A stretch of DNA of 64,000 nt from Garcia nutans (lineage: Eukaryota; Streptophyta; Magnoliopsida; Malpighiales; Euphorbiaceae). Positions 1 to 11,435 of the stretch are shown here, piece by piece. The number at the start of each line of letters is the position of its first letter. Position 1 is the stretch's first letter. The notes beneath the pieces are model-generated. The model did no database searches, was not told where the DNA came from, and saw nothing but the letters and a program-made list of their open reading frames with translations. Location of the stretch: assembly GCA_947685225.1 (NCBI GenBank), contig CANTUV010000032.1, positions 26,419,501 through 26,483,500 of the forward strand. The letters are read 5' to 3'. The translations under genes were made by a program, and so were the position numbers.

Positions 1-251
1 ACAATATCTCCCTGCAGAAGTGACAAGATATGGGAGAAAACTAGCATAATAATACAGTCATAACACCTTAAAAGATGAAACTATAGATCAATAGATAATA
101 AAGATGAAACTATAGATCAATAGATAATAAAGAAGCCCATTTCCAAGCAAATCAAGAACAGTAAATGAATGGTTAAAAAAGCAAATTAAAAACCATAGGT
201 ATGCCAGTCTTATTTGCAAGGCCAGATTTGGCTTTCATACTATTGCATTAA
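1..251. other. unassigned flanking sequence
   Basis: No open reading frame or known element is recognisable here. The stretch is less AT-rich than what follows and holds a 29-bp tandem duplication (listed separately). It could be intergenic or the edge of a transcription unit outside the window; nothing in it decides this. Confidence 0.5.
71..128. repeat. 29-bp perfect tandem duplication
   Basis: Two adjacent identical 29-bp copies, 71-99 and 100-128, each beginning AAAGATGAAACTATAGATCA. The identity of the copies points to a recent slippage or short duplication event. Confidence 0.85.
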
Positions 252-856
252 GGGGCGAAGCCAGGCTTTAAAATAAAGGGGGATAAATTTTTTTTTATAA
301 ATTTTAGCTTCCTCGTAATTATTTATCTCTCATTTTATTTTAATAGTATTTTATAAATTTATAAATTTATTAATAATATATTTTTATTATTAAAAAATTA
401 ATTAATAAAAAATATTAATATATATGTACAGAATTTTAAATTTATAAAATTTTTCATAATAAAAATAAAATAAAGAGAAAAAAATTAAATAATAAATATA
501 ACTTCTTAAAAAATAATTAAAATAAATGAGTTCTTTAATTCATTAAATGTGTTCAAATTAATTTAGTTGAAAAATTTATAAATGTGTTCAAATTAATTTA
601 GTTGAAAATTTTATCATTTTCTTTATTTTTTTTTACATTTGTATATTATTAATATTTTGTCAATTTTTTAAATGAGAACTATTACTATAGAATAAATAAT
701 TTATTATATTTTTTTTACTTCTTGTAAAAATTAAAAAAAAAAAAAGAGGAGGGCAATTTAAATATTTTTTTAAAATAATTAATAAATAATTTAAAAAATC
801 TTAAAAAATATTATATATATATATATAAATTTTAAAAAAGGGAAGGGGGGCAACTG
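252..856. repeat. AT-rich degenerate dispersed repeat (tentative)
   Basis: An AT-rich block lies between a GC-rich edge at 252 (GGGGCGAAGCCAGG) and a G-run followed by CAACTGC near 845-856. GC-rich edges of this style occur around dispersed repeats in many plant genomes, so I read this as an old mobile-element fragment. No coding sequence, clear terminal inverted repeat or target duplication supports a class, and it could be ordinary intergenic DNA. Short direct repeats such as AAATGTGTTCAAATTAATTT (about 545-565 and 580-600) lie inside. Confidence 0.3.
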
Positions 857-871
857 CTATATTCATTGTGA

Positions 872-3409
872 AAATATTTTTTACTTGTTATAAGAACTCG
901 AAATAAACATTTTAGTGAAAATCTCGAAAAAAAATTCGCCAGAGTTTTGTCTGTAATTTGACCATCCCAAAATTTATCAATTACACAACCTGCAAAAAGA
1001 ACACTTCCAATAAACAATAAACCACATCTTCACCTTAACTTCTCAATTTTTTCACATTTTTCTCAAATTATATATACATATTCATATATATATATATATA
1101 TATATCCAAAACACACATATAAAAACTCATCCTATACAATTTATCCAAAAGTCTTTATAACTTACAATACATGTACTTTAAAATCATAAACATAATATAC
1201 ATGATTTCATAATGTACAAAACATAAAATGTATACATGATGGCAAAAGGCTTGTTCTTGATGTGTCCAAAATTTGCTCAACAAGCAATCTTAAATCTAGA
1301 CCCGATCCGGTCTAGAAGAACTCTCCGGCTTGACCGGATCTCTCCTGTCACCTGCGTGATAAATTACAATCGCACTAAGCTAAAAGCCTAGCAGTACAAA
1401 CTTTGATAAAAGTAAAACTTTAACACAATGTCAATGCATACTGCATTTGCATGCTATGCCACAATGTAGTATTCCATTCAATTTAATAACATAATTTTTC
1501 ATTTGTTTATGATTCACACAAGCACACATACAAGTATGGGCCCAATAAACTAATACATTATTCACATTTCAGAGTCACAATTTTGGTCTAAATTAACACC
1601 AAGTGTCTAGCCCCGAAGGCAAATCATATCATAGTGACGCCAAGCGTCTAACCCCAAAAGCAAATAGTGAGGATAACCTCATATGTAACATCCCAACTAG
1701 GCTTCAAGGGCTACGCCCAACCCAGCTTCAAGGGACTGTTACATCCTAAGCATACCACCAAACACATAACTCTGAAAATTGAATACCATACTAGACACAC
1801 AATTATTTCATATGTCCTATTCTCAATTCCTTTCTCATATTCCATTTTTCTCATTCATATCAATTTTATTTCATTTCATCACATCACAGGGTATTTCATA
1901 ATAAAATCACATTCCATATAATTTAGCTATTTACAATGGCTTTTCACAATGTTTATAATGTATACACATTAACTCACATACCATAACACAATGTATATAG
2001 ATTTTCAAATGATCAAGTTGCTTAACACATTTTTCATTTAAAATGTGTTAAGCCAAAATTAAATGCAAGTATTTTAAAACTATCAAAGCATGTACTTACC
2101 TCACTAAGCACTTAAATGCAAGCTTAAAATTTTCACCAACCTTCATTTCCAAATTGCTCTTCAACACTAGGATTGAGCAATTCACTTCTCCTTAATTTGT
2201 ATACACAATGTGATTAAATACAATTATTTAATATCACATTTTAAGACATTTTCAACATTAAACCCTAATTAAACATCACTCTTATACAAATTTCAAAAAT
2301 TTAGTCTTTCCTTACTTTAACATTAGAATTCCATTATATTCCATTTAAATTAGTATTTTAAGTTTATTTATATTATTAAAAATATATTTTAACATGTTTC
2401 ATTCATACACATTACTTAAATACTCACTCTTATTAAAAATCCTAAAATGGCATAACATAACATATTTCAATTATTAATCCAAGCTTATTTCCTTCACTAA
2501 TATCATGAATTAACATGATTTAAATATTAAAATTCAACAATTCACCATTCTTTAAAAACTCCTTTTTCAAAACCCTAAACTCAACACTACCTCATCCAAA
2601 CTCTAACCAAATCTACCATTTGACTTTAAAATCCTTATTTATGCATCAAAACAATACATTTGGAATTAATTTGCACAATTAAAACACATCATTCCAAGAA
2701 TCTAAATTTTTCATAACCTTAAATTCTCTCTCTTCACCCAACTCATCCCAAATTTAATCATTTCTTCCATTTAACTTGAAAATCATTAATAATTAATCAA
2801 AATAGCTTCATTCATACCTAATTAAATAATTATATCATACTAATAGAAAATTTCAAAATCTACATAGTTATAGTTTTCCTAGAAATTCAAAAATTAGGAA
2901 AAAAAAAGCTTACTTGTTAGAAAATCACCAAAACTCCACTTGGTTCCTTAAAATCTCTTCAATTTTAGGTAGCTTGAAAGAAAAGAAGATCTCTCTTTCT
3001 CTCTAATGGTGGCACATTTTTTTTGAAGAAGAAGAAGGAAGAAAAAGACTAATTTTAATTTTCTCTTTCTTTTCACTTTAAAAAAAATGACCATATATAA
3101 ATATTATTTTATTTAATAAATAATTAATTTTTTAATTATTTTAAAATCCTAAATTATCTCTTTCAATAAAAAATAATTTATTTAAATAATTTTAAGTTTA
3201 TAAGATATAATTATCATTTTACCCTTAGACTTTTGACTTTTCTTTTAAAATAGTTGACTAATGTATATGTTAAGTATATGTTAGGTATATTTCACATATA
3301 CATTCTACTTTTTCACTTAAATCCTTTCATTTCTTATTTAAATCATTTCTTTAACTTATTTAAATTTAAATTTATTTTATTTTATTTTAAAAATATTAGG
3401 GATGTTACA
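872..3409 (-). repeat. element A 3' LTR, outer end missing
   Basis: Matches 8436-9701 plus 18634-19935 along its length. It ends at the PPT-side boundary with GATGTTACA (TG...CA logic on the minus strand). The counterpart of 8278-8435 is absent: at 871/872 the sequence changes abruptly to unrelated AT-rich DNA. It contains a (TA)n run near 1084-1105 and two CTTCAAGG motifs near 1699-1735, which other LTRs in this window have expanded. Confidence 0.88.
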
Positions 3410-3422
3410 ATTCTCTCTCCTT
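3410..3422 (-). other. element A polypurine tract
   Basis: On the minus strand a purine run (AAGGAGAGAGAAT) sits directly against the start of the 3' LTR. This is where second-strand synthesis is primed in LTR retrotransposons. The same position in D1 holds a cleaner tract (47173-47185). Confidence 0.75.
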
Positions 3423-3456
3423 AAAGAAAAAATTTATTTCGTGAAATTAACTTCTA

Positions 3457-6400
3457 TCAACTCTGGAACAACTGGAAAAACTGACTCTGCATTGTCTGCT
3501 TACTCTCCCATATCACCTCCTCAGTGGCATGATTCATCCAAAAGACTTTCACAAGTGGCACCTTTTTATTCCTCAACGCTTTTACCTCTCATGCCAAAAT
3601 CGCCACTGGTTCTTCATTGTAAGTCAAATTCGGGCTCACCTTAATATACTCCACTGACAAAATGTGAGATGAGTCTGACTTGTACCTTCGAAGCATAGAG
3701 ACATAGAAGACATTATGAATTCAATCCAACTCTGGCGGCAAAGCCGGTCTATAGGTCACTGGTCCAACTCTTTCCAGTACCTCATAAGGTCCTATGAAAT
3801 AAGGATTCAACTTCTTTTTGCTGCCAAATCTCAAAATTTTCTTCCAATGAGACACCTTCAAAAATACTTTATCTCCTACACTGAACTCTATGTCTCTTTT
3901 TTTTAAATCTGAATATGATTTCTGTAGGTCTGAAGTCGCTTTCGGTCGACCCAGAATTAATTTCACTTTCTCTTCTGTTTCTTTAATCAGATCAGGACAG
4001 ACCAATTTACTTTCTCCAACCTCATCCCAACACAAGGTGTCCTGCATATCTTGCCATACAAGGTCTCATAAGGTGTCTTCCCAATACTGAACTGATGACT
4101 ATTATTAAACGCAAACTCAATCAGTGGTAAGAATCTATCCTAGCTCTTAGCGAAATCAATGATATACAACTCATCAACATATCCTCTAAAATCTATATCA
4201 CTCTATTTGACTGCCCATCTATCTGAGGATGGAAAGCAGTACTAAAATATAACCGAGAACCCAATGCATCCTGCAAACCCCTCTAAAACCTCGATGTAAA
4301 TCGAGGATCTCAGTCTGACACCAAAGAAACTAGGACTCCATGTAACCTCACTATCTCACTGATATACAGCTCAGCCAATCTCTCAAGTGAATAATCCATC
4401 CGAACTGAAAGAAAATGAGCAGTCTTTGTCATCCAATCAACTATCACCCAGATTGTATCATGCTTCTTCTGGGTCAAAGGCAGTCCAGTCATTACTCTCT
4501 TCCATTTCCACTCTGGTACTGATAATGGTTGAAGCAACCCTGAAGGAACTTGGTGCTCAGCCTTCACTTTCTAGCAAGTGAGACATCTTGATACAAACTT
4601 TGCTATGTCCCTCTTCATACCTGACCACCAATAATGCTGTTTTAAATCTTGATACATCTTGGTACTACCAGGGTGCATAGCATAAACTGACTGATGTGCT
4701 TCCTCTAATATCATCATCTTCAATCTTGCATCATCATGAATGCACAACCTATCTCTATACCATAGACTGTCATCATCTCTCACATGAAAGTCTCGACTCT
4801 CCCCCCTTTTAGCAATCTGACGCAATCTTTTGGATCTTGTCATCTGCCAACTAGGCTTCCCTAACCTGATCCAATAACACTGGCCTCAATTGCAACTGAG
4901 CCAACAAAGCACCATCATCACAAGACTCAAATTTAGCATGCAACGCTCTCAACTCAACAAGCAACGAGAGCGAATAAGTAGTTAAACATGTCAAAGACTT
5001 CCGACTCAAGGCATCAGCAATAACATTTGCCTTGCTAGGATGATAATCAATCAAATAGTCGTAGTCTTTAATCAACTCTAACCATCATCTCTGCCAAAGA
5101 TTCAACTCTCTCTGAACACCCAGATACTTCAAACTCTTATGATCAGTATAAATGAAACATTTCTCCCCCATATAAGTAATGCCGTCAAATCTTCAATGTA
5201 AAAACTATAGCTGCTAACTCCAAATTATGCATCGGGTAATTCAACTCATGCGGCTTCAACTGTCGAGAGGCATAAGCAAAGACTCTATCCTCCTACATCA
5301 GAACATAACCTAAATCACTATGTAAAGTATCACTATAAATCACATAAGGTTTACCTTTCACAGGCAGGGTAAGGACAGGAGCCTGAGTCAACATCTCTCT
5401 CAGCTACTCAAAACTCACCTAACACTGATCTGTCCACACAAATCTAAATCCTTTCTGAAGTAATCTGGTGAGTGGAGTAGCTATCATAGAAAAACCTTTC
5501 ACAAACTGACGATAATAGCCTGCCAAACCCAGAAAACTTCTAATCTCATTCATAGTCTTCGGTGGACTCCAATTCAAAATAACCTCAACTTTACTTGGAT
5601 CAACTCTAATACCCTTTGCTAAAATCACATGACCGAGAAAAGCCACCTGATCAAGCCAGAATTCACATTTAGACAGCTTAGCATACAACTACTTCTCTCT
5701 CAGAGTCTGCAATACAATCCACAAATGCTTGTTATAATCCTCCTCATTACGTGAATACGCCAAAATATCATCAATGAAAACCATCAAAAACTGATCTAGA
5801 TAGGGTATGAATACCCTGTTCATTAAATCCATAAATATTGCTGGTGCATTCGTCAATCCAAAGGGTATCACCAAGAACTCATAATGCCCATACCTCGTGC
5901 GAAAAGCTATCTTAGGTACATATTCACCTCAGACTCTTAACTGATGGTACCCTGATCTTAAGTCAATCTTAGAGAATACTACTGCTCCTTTCAACTGATC
6001 AAAGAGATCATCTATCCAAGGCAATGGATACTTGTTCTTGATGGTCACCTTATTCAACTGCCGGTATTTAATATACAATCTTAAGGTACCATCCTTCTTC
6101 TTCACAAACAAAACGGGCGCTCTCCACAGGGACACACTAGGGCGAATGAACCCTATATCCAACAACTCCCGCAACTGCACCTTCAACTCTTTCAACACAG
6201 CAAGTGTCATACGATAAAGAGTAATAGAGATGGGAGTAGTACCAAGTAACAAATTGATACCAAACTCAACCTCTCTCTCAGGGGGTATCCCTGAAAACTC
6301 CTCAGGAAAAATATTTGAAAACTCGGCAACTGTGGATATACTGTCAAGCTGGAAACCCACTACTCTGGTATCTACAACATGAGTAAGATAATTCTCACAT

Positions 6401-8115
6401 CCCTTCCGAATTATTCTCCTCGTTGAAACAACTGAAACAAACATGGATGAAAGATGTCTCTGCTCATTAGATACCATCACATAACTACCATCACGTGTTC
6501 TTAGGGTAACACATTTCCGCTGACAGCCTACCGCAGTTCCATGCCTGAATAACCAATCCATGCCTAAAATCAAATCATACTCCCTGAAAAAGGCATCTCA
6601 ATCAAGTCATCGAGAAACTCCTCATCCTGAATGACAACTGGACTGTCTCGGTGCACTTTGCTAACCACAACATTATGCCCTAAAGGATTTGTAACCAAAA
6701 TATCAAATCCTAAGGACTCAGAATGTAAATCACTCACAGACAATATGGATGCACTAATGTAAGAATGAGTCTACCCAGGGTCTATCAATGCAAGAACTGA
6801 AGTACCAAATAATGTAAAAAAGTACCGGCAATAACAGTTGAAGCATCTAGATGCCTTTGCATCACATATGTTCGTTGTGATGGTCCTGCCTCATCTGGTC
6901 TACTACCTGTTATAGAACTTTCTCTCTGACTAGACCATATTTGACCCCCTTTGCTAAAATCTCTGCCACCACGACCCCCTCTAACACTAGATCTAGAAGC
7001 TGCTCTATCAGTCTGCCTATCCTCTGGTGGCTCTGGGCAATCTTTGAAAAAATAATCTGGTGACCCACATCTATAACACACTGTTGGTATACCTGTCCTC
7101 CAGCAAGCACCTCCATGTATCCTACCATAATGAACACAGGTAGGTAGAGCAGGCTTCTAAGTCACTAGGGTCGGGACACTAGCCACTAAGGCTACAGGTC
7201 TCTGTCTCTGCCTCTGCTGCTGTGATGACTTGCTAGGCTGCCCCTGACTTCTACTGAATCTCTGAGGATATCCCCCTCGATCTCTCTTCACTGATGAAGA
7301 CCCTGCCTCACCTTGAGGTCTCCTAACTCTGCTCTCCTCCGATCTGACAGCTGTTGCAAGACCCTGTGCCCTCTCTACACTCCTTATAGCTGCAACCAAC
7401 TGGGAAAAACCCTGATATCGGGAGTCTGTCACTAAGCACATAATAGAGGGTCTCAACCCCTCCTCAAACCTCCGGCATCGGTCAATCTCATTAGAAATGT
7501 TTCCACCAGCATACTGACTCAACCGGATAAACTCTATCTCATACTCTGACACTGTCCTGATATCCTGCCTCAAACTCAGGAACTCTATCTTCTTTACATC
7601 CTTATACTCTCTCAGAGTATACTTCTACTTGAACTTCCGCAGAAAATCATCATAGATTAGAACTGGTGGATCATCCAATGCATGTGCAACCGTCTTCCAC
7701 TAATTATATGCATTCCTCTGCAGAAGAGATCTGGCATAATCAAACTTCTCTTTTGGACTAGCCTGCAACTGAATAAACACTCTCTGGACCCTGTCAAGTC
7801 ACTGCTATGTTACATCCGGGTTTGTAGTGTCAACAAAATCTGTAATTTCAAAATTCCTCAGCTTGTCATATTTTCGAGTAGGCAACTGTTGCTGCGGTTG
7901 CGGCAGCGGCGGCTGCTGTACTGGAGCCTATCTCAACAGCTTCACCATATACCATACCCAGCCCGATGGAATCTCATCAACTGTTGGTCTCTATGGCACA
8001 GGAGCAGGTGCCCCTCCAGCAATCTTAGCTCTAGCTCCATCTCTACCCTTACCAGGAGCTACACTCTCAGCACTACACTTTGCAGACTGATGCGTCTGAG
8101 ATGCCAGAACTACCT
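3457..8115 (-). pseudogene. element A gag-pol remnant
   Basis: A broken polyprotein read right to left. Gag lies at about 8115-7090, with a zinc knuckle near 7080-7030 in which the histidine is replaced by tyrosine. The aspartic protease is near 6830-6560, with a stop right after the active-site Asp-Pro-Gly. Reverse transcriptase spans about 6300-5690, with the FIDD box near 5800-5780. RNase H lies at about 5340-5090, integrase at about 4850-4050, and a chromodomain-like tail runs down to a TGA at 3457-3459. Many in-frame stops and several frame changes separate fragments of 60-214 residues. The Gag ATG seen in D1/D2 is not preserved at the matching place near 8115. It cannot encode active proteins, and the short frames inside it should not be called as genes. 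Confidence 0.9.
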
Positions 8116-8258
8116 ATATCTGCAAACACAGCAGAAATTGTTATATCAGAGATCAGAAACTGCCAGTGCCAATGCATGTATCATATTTAAAAACTATATT
8201 TAAAAATCTCAATTTTCTTTCTATTATAACAAACCTAGATCGAGAGCCTTAAACCTAG

Positions 8259-8270
8259 GCTCTGATACCA
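8259..8270 (-). other. element A primer-binding site (initiator Met tRNA)
   Basis: On the minus strand it reads TGGTATCAGAGC, the standard plant initiator-Met tRNA complement used by many Ty3/gypsy and Ty1/copia elements. It lies 7 bp inside the LTR edge at 8278. This fixes the element's orientation. Confidence 0.92.
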
Positions 8271-8277
8271 AAATAAA

Positions 8278-9701
8278 TGTAACACCCTTATACCCTATAC
8301 ACATATAATACACACACTCAGTATATGTATAATACTCATATACGGTACAAAAATGGCACGACTCTATTTAATAAAAATTTTCACATTTCTGATTTAAAAT
8401 TTCAAATACTGAATATATAAAATTAAATAGTATATAAATATTTTTTACTTGTTATAAGAACTCGAAATAAACATTTTAGTGAAAATCTCGAAAAAAAATT
8501 TGCCAGAGTTTTGTCTGTAATTTGAACATCCCAAAATTTATCAATTACACAACCTGCAAAAAGAACACTTCCAATAAACAATAAACCACATCTTCACCTT
8601 AACTTCTCAATTTTTTCACATTTTTCTCAAATTATATATACATATTCATATATATATATATATATATCCAAAACACACATATAAAAACTCATCCTATACA
8701 ATTTATCCAAAAGTCTTTATAACTTACAATACATGTACTTTAAAATCATAAACATAATATACATGATTTCATAATGTACAAAACATAAAATGTATACATG
8801 ATGGCAAAAGGCTTGTTCTTGATGTGTCCAAAATTTGCTCAACAAGCAATCTTAAATCTAGACCCGATCCGGTCTAGAAGAACTCTCTGACTTGACCGGA
8901 TCTCTCCTGTCACCTGCGTGATAAATTACAATCGCACTAAGCTAAAAGCCTAGTAGTACAAACTTTGATAAAAGTAAAACTTTAACACAATGTCAATGCA
9001 TACTGCATTTGCATGCTATGCCACAATGTAGTATTCCATTCAATTTAATAACATAATTTTTCATTTGTTTATGATTCACACAAGCACACATACAAGTATG
9101 GGCCCAATAAACTAATACATTATTCAAATTTCAGAGTTACAATTTTGGTCTAAATTAACACCAAGTGTCTAGCCCCGAAGGCAAATCATATCATAGTGAC
9201 GCCAAACGTCTAGCCCCAAAAGCAAATAGTGATGATAACCTCATATGTAACATCCCAACTAGGCTTCAAGGGCTACGCCCAACCCAGCTTCAAGGGACTG
9301 TTACATCCTAAGCATGCCACCAAACACATAACTCTGAAAATTGAATAACATACTAGACACACAATTATTTCATATGTCCCATTCTCAATTCCTTTCTCAT
9401 ATTCCATTTTTCTCATTCATATCAATGTTATTTCATTTCATCACATCACAGGGTATTTCATAATAAAATCACATTCCATATAATTTAGCTATTTACAATG
9501 GCTTTTCACAATGTTTATACTGTATACACATTAACTCACATGCCATAACACAATGTATATAGATTTTCAAATGATCAAGTAGCTTAACACATTTTTCATT
9601 TAAAATGTGTTAAGCCAAAATTAAATGCAAGTATTTTAAAACTATCAAAGCACATACTTACCTCACTAAGCACTTAAATGCAAGCTTAAAATTTTTCACC
9701 A
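8278..9701 (-). repeat. element A 5' LTR, segment next to the PBS
   Basis: Starts TGTAACACCC at 8278 and matches the 3' LTR from 8436 onward, so it supplies the terminal 158 bp missing at the left. It is cut at 9701 by the insertion of element B; the last five bases (9697-9701, CACCA) are the target duplication. The other half resumes at 18634. Confidence 0.9.
9697..9701. repeat. target-site duplication, left copy (CACCA)
   Basis: CACCA precedes the TG of element B and is repeated directly after its CA at 18629-18633. The uninterrupted target in the other LTR of element A, around 2133-2145, reads TTTTCACCAACCTTC with one copy only. Confidence 0.95.
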
Positions 9702-11405
9702 TGTAACACCCCCATATCCAATGCACACACACTACAACCACAACAATGTAGCATAAGTGCACCAAACATAGGGATGCTACGGTTCTCTTAACATTCAAAA
9801 CACTTTAAAACTTGATACAATACCCTTATCATTATACATTATAGAAAAGTAGGTCATTTACTTATAAAACAAAACATATTAGTTATATATATATATATAC
9901 ACTTAAATATTACACAGCGGAAGTTATAAAATATGTACATATTTACGTATTAAACATTTCTTTACAAAATATAAAGAAATATACATGATTGGCAAGTTTG
10001 CTCTGATCTTTAAGCTCCCAAAATGGATTCTTCAAGGTCTACTCTCACTTGGTCTTGATGAACTCTCGGGTTCAATTCTATCAACTCTATTACCTGCGCG
10101 ATTAAACACTATCGCGCTAAGCCAACGGCTTAGTAAGATAATCATGCAAATAATATGACTTAGTGCAATGCAATGTCATTTCTCAATCCATATTATACAT
10201 GTAACATCATATATGCAAAACTAACAACATACTTTCACATTACATATCACATTTCAATATCTTTTCATATACCTCATTAGTATTCATTTAACCATTCATA
10301 ATCAACACTAAACAAAGACAAGCATGGGCCCAAGACACACTAATATGCCATTCAATTTTCAGAGTTAATGCTTTGGTTTTGTTATCACATTTATCAATAT
10401 CATATACCCAACTAGGCTTCAAGGATTAAGTTCAACCAAGCTTCAAGGGGAGCAAAGCATGCTAAGCTTCTACCCAACTTGGCTTCAAGAACTAACCCAA
10501 CCTAGCTTCAAGGGTGGTAACATCTCAATTAGGCTTCAAGGATTCAATCCAACCTAACTTCAAGAGATTGTTACACTTATTAGGCATGCCACCAACAACA
10601 AACTCTGAAAATGGAATAACACATTAGCCACACAATTAATTTAGATTTCATTCTCAATTCTCATTATCATTTAGGCAAACATGCCTCATTTATCTCCATT
10701 GAATCACCTTAGCCAATAACAATGGCTTCACATTTCATTTCACAATATAACACTTCATTATTCAAGTGTATATTTATCACATCCATGATCACATTATATC
10801 TCACATAGCATCATACATAAATATCAACATTTCATTTCACATTACTCATGAAACACATTACCATTCACAATGCATAACATAACATTGTTCAATCTCAACA
10901 ATGCAAGAACAATTTATATTATTCATAGCTTTAGGATCATCCACAAGTGTTTGATTAAGTCATTCCTTGGTTTAAGCATGTTTAAAATGTTTATGTTTAG
11001 GTTTAGAGACCAAACTACCTTTGAAGAATCCAAACCATGCAAAAAGAACAAAGAAATCAAACAATATTCAACTCATTTGAAGGACACGCCCAGCCCACTT
11101 GAGGGACACGGCCGTGTCTCTAAAAATAAAAGAGGCAGTAGCCAACACAAATAAATGACACGGGCGTGTCTCTTCATGGCTTCTGGCCGTGTCACCCATG
11201 CACATAACCTTAACTAAAACCAACACTTTCTCAATTGCACTCAAACACAATATTCATCATATAACATGTTTCAAATGAACATAATCAATGTTCTAAACAC
11301 ATATTCACCACAAGAATTACTTCACAACACATTAATATAACAATTAAACACACATCATCTCAAAACACTAAAATCACCATCCTTCTCCACCTTTCAAAAT
11401 CAAAA
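9702..11405 (-). repeat. element B 3' LTR, truncated at its PPT side
   Basis: Matches 16249-17950 almost base for base. Homology to the other LTR stops at 11405, after the shared AAAATCAAAA, and internal sequence follows at once. The counterpart of 17951-18628 is missing. It contains six CTTCAAG motifs (10418-10566) and the 14-bp palindrome GACACGGCCGTGTC at 11105-11118. Confidence 0.93.
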
Positions 11406-11435
11406 AGAAAATTTCGTCCTCGAAATTACCTGATA

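Noticed and set aside
10870..11250. 94- and 60-codon frames near the inner end of the B LTR, repeated at 17415-17795
   Set aside because: They occur twice only because they lie in both LTRs; they overlap each other on opposite strands and show no protein-like conservation.
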